A stretch of DNA of 64,000 nucleotides from JBFWRK01 sp050248955 (GTDB taxonomy: Bacteria; Actinomycetota; Acidimicrobiia; Acidimicrobiales; Ilumatobacteraceae). Where the stretch lies: contig JBFWRK010000005.1 in the NCBI GenBank assembly GCA_050248955.1, positions 1 through 64,000 of the forward strand. Reading direction: 5' to 3'. A program made the position numbers and the translations under genes. Shown in pieces: positions 25,231-34,000 of the stretch (positions are counted from its first letter, which is position 1; every line of letters starts with the position of its first letter). The notes under the pieces were generated by a model that saw only the letters and a program-made list of their open reading frames with translations, was not told the origin of the DNA and made no database searches.

Positions 25231-26019
25231 GTGGTGCTGCGCCGAGCCCGCCTCCTCGTCGCGTACGACGGGACCTCGTTCCACGGCTTCGCCGGGAACC
25301 CCGGCGTGCGGACCGTGGCCGGCGTGCTCGTCGATGCGATCTCGAAGGTCGCCCGCCACCCGGTCGAACTGACCGGGGCAGGTCGAACGGATGCCGGCGT
25401 GCACGGCTGGGGTCAGGTGATCAGCTGCGACCTCCCGGAGGAGACCGACCTCGGTGGGCTCGCCCGCCGGGTCAGCTCGCTCTGCGCCCCGGCGGTCGCC
25501 ATCCGCTCCGCGTGCTGGGCCACACCGGACTTCGACGCCCGGTTCTCGGCGAGCTGGCGGCACTACCGGTACACGGTGCTGAACACGCCGCTGCCGAACC
25601 CGTTCCTGGCAGCGACGGCCTGGCACGTCCCCCAGCCACTCGACGTGATGGGGATGCGGCTCGGCTGCGATCCGTTGATCGGCGAGCACGACTTCTCGTC
25701 GTTCTGCCGCCGCCCGAAGCTGTCGCCGGCCGACGTCACCGCCGGAAGAACACCGCCCACGCTCGTCCGGCGCGTCCTCCTCGCCCGGTGGGACGAGGTC
25801 GATGACGGTGTGCTGCGGTTCGAGATCCGGGCCACGGCGTTCTGCCACCAGATGGTGCGTTCGATCGTCGGAACCCTTGTCGAGGTCGGCCTCGGGCGCC
25901 GCCGCGCCGGTCAGGTGCGGGGCGTGCTGATCGCAAAGGATCGCTCGCTGGCCGGCCCCGTCGCGCCGCCGCAAGGCCTGTGCCTCTGGGAAGTGGGCTA
26001 CCCCGACATCACCTGGTGA
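25231..26019 (+). CDS. truA: tRNA pseudouridine(38-40) synthase TruA
   Basis: TruA converts uridines 38-40 of tRNA anticodon arms to pseudouridine. The catalytic Asp54 lies in GAGRTDAGVHG. The 262-aa protein has the usual YTVLNTPLPNPF and FCHQMVRSIVGTLVEVG. Two GTGs (25231, 25234) can start it. It is normally next to rplQ; here it abuts ureD. Confidence 0.94.
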   Translation: MVLRRARLLVAYDGTSFHGFAGNPGVRTVAGVLVDAISKVARHPVELTGAGRTDAGVHGWGQVISCDLPEETDLGGLARRVSSLCAPAVAIRSACWATPDFDARFSASWRHYRYTVLNTPLPNPFLAATAWHVPQPLDVMGMRLGCDPLIGEHDFSSFCRRPKLSPADVTAGRTPPTLVRRVLLARWDEVDDGVLRFEIRATAFCHQMVRSIVGTLVEVGLGRRRAGQVRGVLIAKDRSLAGPVAPPQGLCLWEVGYPDITW

Positions 26020-26121
26020 CGCATGATCCTCGCTGGTCGTTTGTCGTTTGCCCCTCCACGCCCCTATCCTTTCCCGGTTCCCGGCGGCAGCCTTCCCGGC
26101 GCCCGGACGAAGGATGTTCTG

Positions 26122-26568
26122 ATGCGTACGTACTCCCCGAAGGCCAGTGAGATCCAGCGCGCTTGGCACGTGATCGACGCCGAGGGCATGATCCTCGGTC
26201 GGCTCTGCACCGAAGCGGCGCGGATCCTGCGCGGCAAGCACAAGCCGATCTTCGCCCCCCACATGGACACCGGTGACCACGTCATCATCGTGAACGCCTC
26301 CAAGATCGTGCTCACGTCCGGCAAGGCGGAGAGCCAGATGGTGCACCGCTACTCCGGCTACCCCGGTGGCCTGAAGTCCGAGTCGTACGCCAACCTGCTG
26401 GCGCGCAAGCCCGAAGATGCCATCCGCCGCTCGGTCAAGGGCATGCTGCCGAAGGGCCCGCTCGGTCGCCAGATGGTGAAGAAGCTCAAGGTCTACGCCG
26501 GCCCCGAGCACCCGCACTCCGCTCAGAACCCGACCACGCTCGATCTGCCGCACGCGGCTGCCCGCTGA
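26122..26568 (+). CDS. rplM: 50S ribosomal protein L13
   Basis: L13 is an early assembly protein of the large subunit. The 148-aa protein begins MRTYSPKASEIQRAWHVIDA and has the conserved GDHVIIVNASKIVLTSGK and MLPKGPLGRQMVKKLKVYAG. ATG 26122 follows GAAGGATG. It is paired with rpsI. Confidence 0.97.
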   Translation: MRTYSPKASEIQRAWHVIDAEGMILGRLCTEAARILRGKHKPIFAPHMDTGDHVIIVNASKIVLTSGKAESQMVHRYSGYPGGLKSESYANLLARKPEDAIRRSVKGMLPKGPLGRQMVKKLKVYAGPEHPHSAQNPTTLDLPHAAAR

Positions 26569-26597
26569 CGCCGGACCAGGAAGAAGAAGGAACCACC

Positions 26598-26990
26598 GTG
26601 TCCAAGCCGCTCGTCCAGACCACCGGCCGTCGCAAGGAAGCTGTCGCCCGCGCTCGCCTGCGCACCGGCACCGGCGTCGTGACCGTCAACGGTCGCACGT
26701 TCACCGACTACTTCCCGACTGCGATGTCGCGGATGGTCGTCGTCGAGCCGCTGCGCCTCCTCAGCCTCGAGGAGCAGTACGACGTCGATGCGACGATCGA
26801 CGGTGGCGGTGTGACGGGGCAGGCCGGCGCGCTGCGCATGGCGATCGCCCGAGCGCTGATCGAGATCGACCCGGAGCTGCGGCCCGCACTCAAGAAGGCC
26901 GGTCTCCTCACCCGCGACGCGCGGGCCAAGGAGAGCAAGAAGTACGGCCTCAAGAAGGCCCGCAAGGCGCCCCAGTACACCAAGCGCTGA
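26598..26990 (+). CDS. rpsI: 30S ribosomal protein S9
   Basis: The C-terminal tail of S9 reaches the P-site tRNA. The 130-aa protein has TTGRRKEAVARARLRTGTG and the expected end KKARKAPQYTKR. It starts at GTG 26598 after AGAAGAAGGA. Confidence 0.97.
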   Translation: MSKPLVQTTGRRKEAVARARLRTGTGVVTVNGRTFTDYFPTAMSRMVVVEPLRLLSLEEQYDVDATIDGGGVTGQAGALRMAIARALIEIDPELRPALKKAGLLTRDARAKESKKYGLKKARKAPQYTKR

Positions 26991-27019
26991 CCCCGGCCAG
27001 GGTCTCACGGACCGACGGC

Positions 27020-28342
27020 ATGTCGCTCCGATTCGGCACGGACGGCGTGCGCGGTGTGGCGAACACCGAGCTCACCGCGGACTACGCGCTGGCGCTCGGC
27101 CGCGCCGCGGCGCGCGTGCTCGGCGGTCCGCGCATCGTCATCGGCCGCGACACGCGGCGATCAGGTCCGCTGCTCGAAGCGGCGCTCGTCGCCGGGTTCG
27201 CCGCCGAGGGTGTGGACGTCGAACTGCTGGGCGTGGTGCCCACACCGGCAGTGGCGTTGATCGCGGCCTCCGAATCGGTGCCCGCGGCGGTCATCACCGC
27301 CTCGCACAACCCGTTCGCCGACAACGGGGTCAAGCTCTTCGCCGCCGGTGGTACGAAGCTGTCCGACGCCGTCGAGACCGGCATCGAGCGCGAGCTGCAC
27401 GCGCTCGGTGCGCCGACCCGCGCCGGCGCAGCGGTGGGCACGGTCACGGTCCGCGACGATGCGCTCGATCGCTACGTCGCGCACATCGCGAGCTCGTTCC
27501 CGGGAGGTCTCGCCGGGAGACGGATCGTCGTCGACGCCGCGAACGGCGCGATGTCGGCCGCCGCTCCAGCGGTGCTCCGTGCGCTCGACGCCGACGTGAT
27601 CGTCACCCACGCCTCACCCGACGGGCAGAACATCAACGCCGACTGCGGCGCGACCGCCCCCGCGGCGCTGTCGGCGTCGGTGCTCGAACACCACGCCGCG
27701 CTCGGCCTCGCGCTGGACGGCGACGGCGATCGGCTGATCGCGGTGGATCACCTGGGCCGGCTCGTCGATGGCGACCGGATCATCGCGCTCTGCGCGCTCG
27801 ACCTCCGGGCACGCGGCCGGCTGGCCCACGACACGGTCGTCGTCACGGTGATGAGCAACCTCGGCTTCCACCGGGCGATGGAGCGCGAGGGCATCCAGGT
27901 CGTGGCGACACAGGTGGGCGACCGGTACGTGCTCGAGGCGCTCGCCGCGGGTGGCTACTCGCTCGGCGGCGAGCAGAGCGGGCACGTCATCATCACGGAA
28001 CACGCCACGACCGGAGACGGACTGCTCGCGGGGCTCGTGCTGCTCGACCTCGTGGAGCGCTCCGGCCGTTCCCTCGCCGAGCTGTCCGACGACGTGATGA
28101 CCGTCTACCCACAGGTGCTCGTGAACGTCCGGGTCGCGCAGCGCCATCCCGACATCGCCGAGCTCATGGCGGACGAGATCCAGGCGGCCGCCGCCGAGCT
28201 CGGTGCGGAGGGGCGCGTGCTGGTGCGCCCGAGCGGTACCGAGCCGCTCGTCCGGGTGATGGTCGAGGCGTCGTCCGACACGGCGGCGAAGTCGGTCGCG
28301 GACCAGCTCGCCGGCGCCGTGAGCGCCCGTTTCGCGAGGTGA
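27020..28342 (+). CDS. glmM: Phosphoglucosamine mutase
   Basis: GlmM converts glucosamine-6-phosphate to glucosamine-1-phosphate for peptidoglycan. The 440-aa protein has the phosphoserine loop TASHNPFADNGVKLF with Ser95, the metal loop LDGDGDR, the sugar loop GGEQSGH and the phosphate-binding RPSGTEPLVRVM. It comes after rpsI and before the GlmS-like gene, joining two steps of one pathway. Confidence 0.95.
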   Translation: MSLRFGTDGVRGVANTELTADYALALGRAAARVLGGPRIVIGRDTRRSGPLLEAALVAGFAAEGVDVELLGVVPTPAVALIAASESVPAAVITASHNPFADNGVKLFAAGGTKLSDAVETGIERELHALGAPTRAGAAVGTVTVRDDALDRYVAHIASSFPGGLAGRRIVVDAANGAMSAAAPAVLRALDADVIVTHASPDGQNINADCGATAPAALSASVLEHHAALGLALDGDGDRLIAVDHLGRLVDGDRIIALCALDLRARGRLAHDTVVVTVMSNLGFHRAMEREGIQVVATQVGDRYVLEALAAGGYSLGGEQSGHVIITEHATTGDGLLAGLVLLDLVERSGRSLAELSDDVMTVYPQVLVNVRVAQRHPDIAELMADEIQAAAAELGAEGRVLVRPSGTEPLVRVMVEASSDTAAKSVADQLAGAVSARFAR

Positions 28343-28394
28343 GACCCTCGGCACGCGTGCCCCGGCCTGCGGGTGCGCTGCCGGTCGTGGCCAG

Positions 28395-28400
28395 TAGCGT
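28395..28400 (+). promoter_or_regulatory. Putative -10 box of glmS
   Basis: TAGCGT ends 8 bases before ATG 28409, with no ribosome binding site between; a leaderless start is likely. Confidence 0.4.
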
Positions 28401-28408
28401 TTGCTGCC

Positions 28409-31400
28409 ATGTGCGGAATCATCGCCGTTCTCAGCCGCCCCGCGACGCGCCCGGTCCCGTCGCCTGACGAGCTGATCCGTGGACTCGATGCGGCGCTGAC
28501 CGCCCGGGCGCTCGGGCGCGATGCGGTGACCGAGCACGTGGCTGCAGTCGATGCCAGCCTGCGTGGCGTGCCTGGTGTCGTCGCGCTCGCCGGCCGGGTC
28601 GAGCTTTTCGCCGGCCTCACCGCCCGGCTGGACCAGCTCGACGCGTTCGTCGCCGAAGAAGACCGCCGGCTGGAGGAGCTCGAAGGCCAGTCGGCCGATG
28701 AGGTGGAAGCGGCGAGCGCTTCGCTCATCGCGCTGCGCGACGCGCTCTGGGCCGTTCGCCACGACCGCATCCGTACGGCGCGCGCCGTCGACGAGCTCGC
28801 CGCCGGCGAGAACGGTGAGGCGGCGCTGACGGGGTTCCTCGCGATCCAGCAGACGCTGTCGTCGCTCGACCGCCTCGAGGTGCGCGGACGCGACTCCGCC
28901 GGGCTCCACCTCTACGTGTGGGATCACGGCCTCGACCTCGACGACCCCGCCGTCGCCGCGCTCGTCGCGGCACGCACGAACGATCCGTTGTTCACGTCCG
29001 GATCGGTCCGCATCGCCGGGTCGGCGCTGAGCTTCGTCTACAAGGCGGCGGCCGAGATCGGCGAGCTCGGTGACAACTCCCGGGTGATGCGCACTGCGAT
29101 CACCGCCGACCCGCTGCTGCACCTCGCGCTCCATCAGCCGACGGCTCGGCTCTCGGTGCTGTGCCACACCCGCTGGGCGAGCGTGGGCATCATCTCCGAA
29201 CCGAACGCACATCCGCTCAACCAGGAGGAGCTCGACGCGCGCGGCGGCCCGTACGTCATCGGCGCACTCAACGGCGACGTGGACAACCACGCCGACCTGA
29301 AGGCCGAGCACGGGCTGAGCATCGCGAACGCGATCACGACCGATGCGAAGGTCATCCCGGCGATCGTCTCCCGGTTGACGGCCGCCTCCGGTGATCTCGT
29401 CGAGGGCTTCCGCCGCGCCGTCAGCTCGTTCGAGGGATCCGTGGCCATCGGCGCCGCTTCGGCCGACTCGCCCCAGCGCGTGCTCCTCGCCCTGCGTGGG
29501 AGCGGCCAGGCGTTGTACGTCGGTCTGGCCGACGATTGCTACATCGTCGCCAGCGAGCCCTACGGGGTCGTGGAGGAGACGAGCCGCTACGTCCGCCTCG
29601 ACGGCGAGACCCCGGCCGATCCCGACACGCCGTCGAGCCGCGGGCAGATCCTCGTGCTCGACGGTGACCTCGCCGGCGAGCTGGCGGGCGTCCGCCGGCT
29701 GGCGTACGACGGCACCGAGCTGCCGATCACCGAGCAGGACGTCCACGTCGCCGAGGTGACGACGCGCGACATCGATCGCGGCGATGCGCCGCACTACCTC
29801 CTCAAGGAGATCGGCGAGGCGCCGGGCAGCTTCCGCAAGACGTTGCGTGGCAAGGTCGTCGAGCAGGACGGCCGGCTCCGTGTCGTCCTCGGCGAGCGGA
29901 CCCTGCCGGCATGGTTGTGCGACCGTCTCGCCGCCGGTGCGATCCGGAAGGTGCTCGTGATCGGCCAGGGCACGGCGGCGGTCGCGGGGCAGAGCGCGGC
30001 GGCCGTCCTCGAGCAGCTCGCCGACGGCCGACTCGACGTCGATCCGATCACCGCGACCGAGCTGTCCGGCTTCTCGCTCCGTCTCGACATGAGCGACACG
30101 TTGGTGATCGCGGTGAGCCAGAGCGGAACCACCACCGACACGAACCGAACCGTCGATCTCGCCAGAGCGCGTGGTGCTGCCGTGATCGGCATCGTCAACC
30201 GGCGCAACAGCGATCTCACCGACAAGGCCGACGGCGTCCTGTACACGTCGGACGGGCGCGACGTGGAGATGAGCGTCGCGTCGACGAAGGCGTTCTACGC
30301 GCAGGTCGCGGCCGGCGTGCTGCTCGCGTGCGCGATCAGCGAGATCGCCGGCGTCGGTACCGATCGGCGCCGCGACGAGCTGCTGCGCAGCCTCCGTCAG
30401 CTGCCCGACGCGATGTGCGAGGTGATCGCCCGCCGCGACACCATCGCCGAAGCCGCCCGCCGCTTCGCGCCGCACCGCCGCTACTGGGCGGTGGTCGGCA
30501 GCGGGCCGAACAAGATCGCCGCGGAAGAGGTGCGGATCAAGCTCTCCGAGCTCTGCTACAAGTCCATCGCCTGCGACATCACCGAGGACAAGAAGCACAT
30601 CGACCTCTCGTCGGAGCCGCTGATCCTCGTGTGCGCGGCCGGCCTCGTCGGCGGCACCGCTGACGACGTCGCCAAGGAGGTGGCGATCTACCGCGCGCAC
30701 AAGGCGGTGCCGATCGTCATCGCCAGCGACGGCGAGGACCGGTTCAACGCCGCGTGCCACGTCGTGCCGGTGCCGAACGTCGATCCGGCGCTCGCGTTCA
30801 TCCTCTCGGCGATGGTCGGCCACCTGTTCGGCTACGAGGCTGCGCTCGCGATCGACGCGCTCGCGCTGCCGTTGCGCGCGGCGCGGGAGGCGATCGAAGC
30901 AGCCTTCGAGCACGACCAGCGCGGCGATCGCGTGCTGGACGAGCTGCACGACGCGCTCACCCAGCCGTCGCAGCGGTTCCTCGACGGGCTGCGCACCGGC
31001 GCGTACAACGGTCATCTCGAGGCGTCGACCGCGGTGCAGCTCGTCAGCCTGCTCCGCGACGCCTCGTCCGATACACCGCTCGAGGACTACCAGCGCCAGT
31101 CGGGCAAGGTCGGCACGCCGTCCGTCCTCATCGACGACCTGACGGCTGCACTCACCCGCGCGATCGAGGAGCTCACCCGGCCGATCGATGCGATCAAGCA
31201 CCAGGCGAAGACGGTCACGGTCGGGATCTCCCGCTCGGACGAGGGCGTGCTCGACCGCCGACTCGTGCAAGAGGTGCTCGCGATCGGCACCGGGCGCGAT
31301 CGCCTCGCCTACCGCACGTTGAAGGTGCTCGCCGATCTCGACCCGGCCGTGCTCGAGGTGACCGGCTACACGAGGTACCGCATCGAGGGTGACCCGAACG

Positions 31401-31819
31401 TGGTGAACGGCGTCGGCGCGGCCACGATCGCGATCATCGACCGCGGTGGCATCTCGCTGAACATCCCGTCGCGCGTCGAGCGGGACAACCGGCTGATCGG
31501 CACGAAGCGGCGAGTCGCGAGCGAACGTGAGCTGATCGTCGCGACGGGTCGCCACGATGGTCGGACGGTCATGCTGATCCCCGAGGTGAAGGGGTCGCAG
31601 ACGACCGGGCTGACGTTGCTGCACGTTCGGCTGCACGACCACCTGCCGGTGAGCACGCTCCGCGGCGTGCTGCAGGGCTACGACCGCCGCTACGACCGGT
31701 TGGTCGACTGGGTGTCGGAGACCGAGGGCGTGTTCCGGGACGATCTCCTGGCCGGGGTCCCCGTGGTCGATCTGCTCACGTTGCCGATCTCGGACATCGC
31801 CGACCGTTGGCGGGCGTAG
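28409..31819 (+). CDS. glmS: Giant GlmS-like glucosamine-6-phosphate synthase (1136 aa)
   Basis: GlmS makes glucosamine-6-phosphate from fructose-6-phosphate and glutamine. The usual length is about 610 aa. The class II glutaminase begins MCGI with catalytic Cys2 and resumes at RWASVGIISEPNAHPLN (Arg255) and ALNGDVDNH (Asn288), so about 180 extra residues, partly coiled-coil (about 60-150), sit inside it. SIS domain 1 has SQSGTTTDT from Ser570; SIS domain 2 has TEDKKH with Glu726. The normal C-terminal end, with its catalytic Lys, corresponds to KHQAKTVTVG with Lys934; about 200 more residues of unknown fold follow. Next to glmM and alone in the window, so probably the functional GlmS. Confidence 0.82.
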   Translation: MCGIIAVLSRPATRPVPSPDELIRGLDAALTARALGRDAVTEHVAAVDASLRGVPGVVALAGRVELFAGLTARLDQLDAFVAEEDRRLEELEGQSADEVEAASASLIALRDALWAVRHDRIRTARAVDELAAGENGEAALTGFLAIQQTLSSLDRLEVRGRDSAGLHLYVWDHGLDLDDPAVAALVAARTNDPLFTSGSVRIAGSALSFVYKAAAEIGELGDNSRVMRTAITADPLLHLALHQPTARLSVLCHTRWASVGIISEPNAHPLNQEELDARGGPYVIGALNGDVDNHADLKAEHGLSIANAITTDAKVIPAIVSRLTAASGDLVEGFRRAVSSFEGSVAIGAASADSPQRVLLALRGSGQALYVGLADDCYIVASEPYGVVEETSRYVRLDGETPADPDTPSSRGQILVLDGDLAGELAGVRRLAYDGTELPITEQDVHVAEVTTRDIDRGDAPHYLLKEIGEAPGSFRKTLRGKVVEQDGRLRVVLGERTLPAWLCDRLAAGAIRKVLVIGQGTAAVAGQSAAAVLEQLADGRLDVDPITATELSGFSLRLDMSDTLVIAVSQSGTTTDTNRTVDLARARGAAVIGIVNRRNSDLTDKADGVLYTSDGRDVEMSVASTKAFYAQVAAGVLLACAISEIAGVGTDRRRDELLRSLRQLPDAMCEVIARRDTIAEAARRFAPHRRYWAVVGSGPNKIAAEEVRIKLSELCYKSIACDITEDKKHIDLSSEPLILVCAAGLVGGTADDVAKEVAIYRAHKAVPIVIASDGEDRFNAACHVVPVPNVDPALAFILSAMVGHLFGYEAALAIDALALPLRAAREAIEAAFEHDQRGDRVLDELHDALTQPSQRFLDGLRTGAYNGHLEASTAVQLVSLLRDASSDTPLEDYQRQSGKVGTPSVLIDDLTAALTRAIEELTRPIDAIKHQAKTVTVGISRSDEGVLDRRLVQEVLAIGTGRDRLAYRTLKVLADLDPAVLEVTGYTRYRIEGDPNVVNGVGAATIAIIDRGGISLNIPSRVERDNRLIGTKRRVASERELIVATGRHDGRTVMLIPEVKGSQTTGLTLLHVRLHDHLPVSTLRGVLQGYDRRYDRLVDWVSETEGVFRDDLLAGVPVVDLLTLPISDIADRWRA

Positions 31820-31820
31820 C

Positions 31821-32186
31821 TTGCGCGGCCTGGGCGTGGATGCCGTCGACATCGAGCGGTTCCGCCGCTCGTTGGAGCGGACGCCGACGATGCGCACGCG
31901 GTTGTTCGTCCCCGAGGAGCTCGAGTACGTCGCGCCGAAGGTCGATCCCGTGCCCTCGCTCGCTGCTCGGTTCGCGGCGCGGGAAGCGACGATGAAGGCG
32001 CTCGGGTTGGGGCTCGGCGCGTTCGGCTTCCACGAGGTCTGGGTGCGGCGGGCGCCGTCGGGCGTGCCATCGCTCGTCGTGACCGGCCGCGCCGCCGAGC
32101 TCGCGCTCGAGCAGCACGTCACCGGCTGGCACCTCTCGCTCAGCCACACCGACACGGTCGCCGTCGCCGTCGTCGCCGCCATGTAG
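31821..32186 (+). CDS. acpS: Holo-[acyl-carrier-protein] synthase
   Basis: AcpS transfers 4'-phosphopantetheine to acyl carrier protein. The 121-aa protein has GVDAVDIERFRR with the metal-binding Asp and FAAREATMKALG with the Glu/Lys pair. The start is TTG 31821, one base after the glmS stop; no ATG or GTG upstream is in frame, and GTG 31836 would cut the motif. Confidence 0.9.
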   Translation: MRGLGVDAVDIERFRRSLERTPTMRTRLFVPEELEYVAPKVDPVPSLAARFAAREATMKALGLGLGAFGFHEVWVRRAPSGVPSLVVTGRAAELALEQHVTGWHLSLSHTDTVAVAVVAAM

Positions 32187-32265
32187 CCGTACCCAGCGGC
32201 GCTCGCCGCCCCCGGCTCACGACCCGCCCCGCGGGTCCGGGCTCGGTCCAGGCTCTGCCATCGTT

Positions 32266-32311
32266 CCGCTCCCGTCCGCTCCCGTCCGCTCCCGTCCGCT
32301 CCCGTCCGCTC
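32266..32311. repeat. Decamer tandem repeat
   Basis: Four perfect copies of CCGCTCCCGT start at 32266, 32276, 32286 and 32296, followed by a partial copy. It is non-coding and too regular and short for CRISPR. Confidence 0.9.
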
Positions 32312-32626
32312 TCCTCGGGTTCTCTGCTCACCGACGACCCCCGACGGGTTCTCCGCTCCCATCCGGACATCCAACGACCTCGCCCGAGCAGAGACCGGGG
32401 CTGGTGACGCCGATGAGCAGAGAAACGGCGTGGCTGGTCTCGTCGTGCGATGACGACGTCGCACCAGCACACGTCGGCGGCTCCAGCGTCACCAACCGTC
32501 ACGCGCAAGCACGAAGATCCGCACAAAGGCATCTGGGGATCGCTCTCGTCGGGTCGCAGCGCCACAAAGGCGACGACGGGGTTTGCGGACCGGGGGTGAC
32601 GAGCAGGTGGGCGGGTGCGGGGCTCG

Positions 32627-32632
32627 TACGAT
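32627..32632 (+). promoter_or_regulatory. Putative -10 box of the NAD(P)HX repair gene
   Basis: TACGAT ends 6 bases before ATG 32639. The intervening CTGGAG could also act weakly as a ribosome binding site. Confidence 0.35.
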
Positions 32633-32638
32633 CTGGAG

Positions 32639-34000
32639 ATGCTGCCGATCGTGACGCCCGCGGAGATGCGCGAGATCGACGCGGCGGCGGCCGAGTCGAC
32701 GGAGGTGCTCGTCGAGCGTGCTGGCGCTGCGGTCGCCCGGGCGGCGCTGCGGATGCTCGGCGGCGGCTACGGGCGGCGCGTCGTGCTGGTCGCGGGCAAA
32801 GGGAACAACGGTGCTGACGGGCGGGCGGCCGCAGTGCGGCTGCGGCGCCGCGGGGCGACGGTCCACGAGATCTCGGCAGCCGACGTGGAGGCGGTGCTGC
32901 CGCGCAGTGATCTCGTGATCGACGCGGCCTTCGGCACGGGGTTCCGTGGCGAGTGGGTCTCACCGGATCCGAACGGCGCACCGGTGCTCGCCGTCGACAT
33001 CCCGAGCGGCGTCGTCGGCGCGACCGGGGAGGCCGGCCCCGACGTGCTCGCCGCTGATCGCACCGTCACGTTCGCGGCGTTGAAACCCGGACTCGTGTTC
33101 GCGCCCGGCAGCATCCTCGCCGGTCGCCTGGAGCTCGCCGACATCGGTCTCGACGTCGGCCGCGCCAGGACGTTCCTCGTGCAGGGATCCGACGTCGCCA
33201 ACTGGGTGCCGCAGCGACATGCCGACGCCCACAAGTGGCGCGCCGGCGTCTGGGTCGTCGCCGGTTCGCCCGGCATGCTCGGCGCCGCCCGGCTCGCGAG
33301 CGCGGCGGCGCAACGGGCGGGCGCGGGGATGGTGCGCCTGTCGAGCCCGGGGCTCGGCCACGATCCGCTCGCCCCGACCGAGGTCGTCGGCCGGGCGCTG
33401 CCGGGCAGCGGCTGGTCCTCGGAGGTGCTCGAAGGGCTCGACCGGTTCCACAGCCTCGTGATCGGCCCCGGGCTCGGGCGCGACGACACCACGGCGCTGT
33501 CCGTGCGCAACACCGTGACGCGTGCGCCGATCCCGGTCGTGATCGACGGCGACGGGCTGTTCGCGCTCGCATGGAGCGGCGAGGGCGTGAAGAGCCTGTT
33601 GCAGCTGCGTACGGCCGCGACCGTCCTCACCCCGCACGACGGCGAGTACGCACTGCTCACCGGTGCCCGATTGGGTGCGGATCGACTCGACGCGGCGCGG
33701 CGGCTCGCGTCCGACACGAATGCGGTCGTGCTCCTGAAGGGACCGAGCACCGTGGTGGCGGATCCGTCCGGCCGGGTCTACGTCGTCACGGCCGGTGACG
33801 CGCGGCTCGCGACAGCGGGCACGGGTGACGTCCTCTCCGGCATCATCGGTGCGCTCCTCGCCGGTGGCGTGCCGGCGTTCGAAGCCGCTGCCGCCGGCGC
33901 GTGGATCCACGGTCAGGCCGGTCGTCAGGGCCACGAGCGCGGCCTCGTCGCGAGCGACCTCTTGGACCTGATCGCCGTCGTCATGTCGCGCCTGTGGTGA
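32639..34000 (+). CDS. nnrDE: Bifunctional NAD(P)HX epimerase and ADP-dependent dehydratase
   Basis: The protein repairs hydrated NADH and NADPH. The N-terminal epimerase part (about 1-200) has GKGNNGADGRAAA and AVDIPSGVVG. The C-terminal dehydratase part (about 210-453) has AGSPGMLGAARLAS, VIDGDGLF, TPHDGEYALL and the nucleotide site TAGTGDVLSGIIGALLAGG. ATG 32639 gives 453 aa; GTG 32615 is an alternative. It overlaps alr by 4 bases. Confidence 0.92.
   Translation: MLPIVTPAEMREIDAAAAESTEVLVERAGAAVARAALRMLGGGYGRRVVLVAGKGNNGADGRAAAVRLRRRGATVHEISAADVEAVLPRSDLVIDAAFGTGFRGEWVSPDPNGAPVLAVDIPSGVVGATGEAGPDVLAADRTVTFAALKPGLVFAPGSILAGRLELADIGLDVGRARTFLVQGSDVANWVPQRHADAHKWRAGVWVVAGSPGMLGAARLASAAAQRAGAGMVRLSSPGLGHDPLAPTEVVGRALPGSGWSSEVLEGLDRFHSLVIGPGLGRDDTTALSVRNTVTRAPIPVVIDGDGLFALAWSGEGVKSLLQLRTAATVLTPHDGEYALLTGARLGADRLDAARRLASDTNAVVLLKGPSTVVADPSGRVYVVTAGDARLATAGTGDVLSGIIGALLAGGVPAFEAAAAGAWIHGQAGRQGHERGLVASDLLDLIAVVMSRLW

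Larger units (their letters stand above)
32187..32638. other. 452-base intergenic region with several short repeats
   Basis: No credible gene is seen between acpS and the NAD(P)HX gene. The region contains a decamer tandem repeat (32266-32311). It also has three copies of the 9-mer GAGCAGAGA: inverted at 32321-32329, direct at 32386-32394 and 32415-32423. The first and third extend to an 11-bp inverted pair (32320-32330 and 32414-32424). A TACGAT box near the right end probably starts the next gene. Confidence 0.6.

Noticed and set aside
32266..32311. Tandem repeat considered as a CRISPR fragment
   Set aside because: Units are 10 bases with no spacers and no cas genes are present.
27614..32470. 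A 1618-codon open frame on the minus strand opposite glmM/glmS/acpS
   Set aside because: It is antisense to genes with clear catalytic motifs, has Arg/Asp/His-rich composition typical of shadow frames in high-GC DNA, and no recognisable domain.
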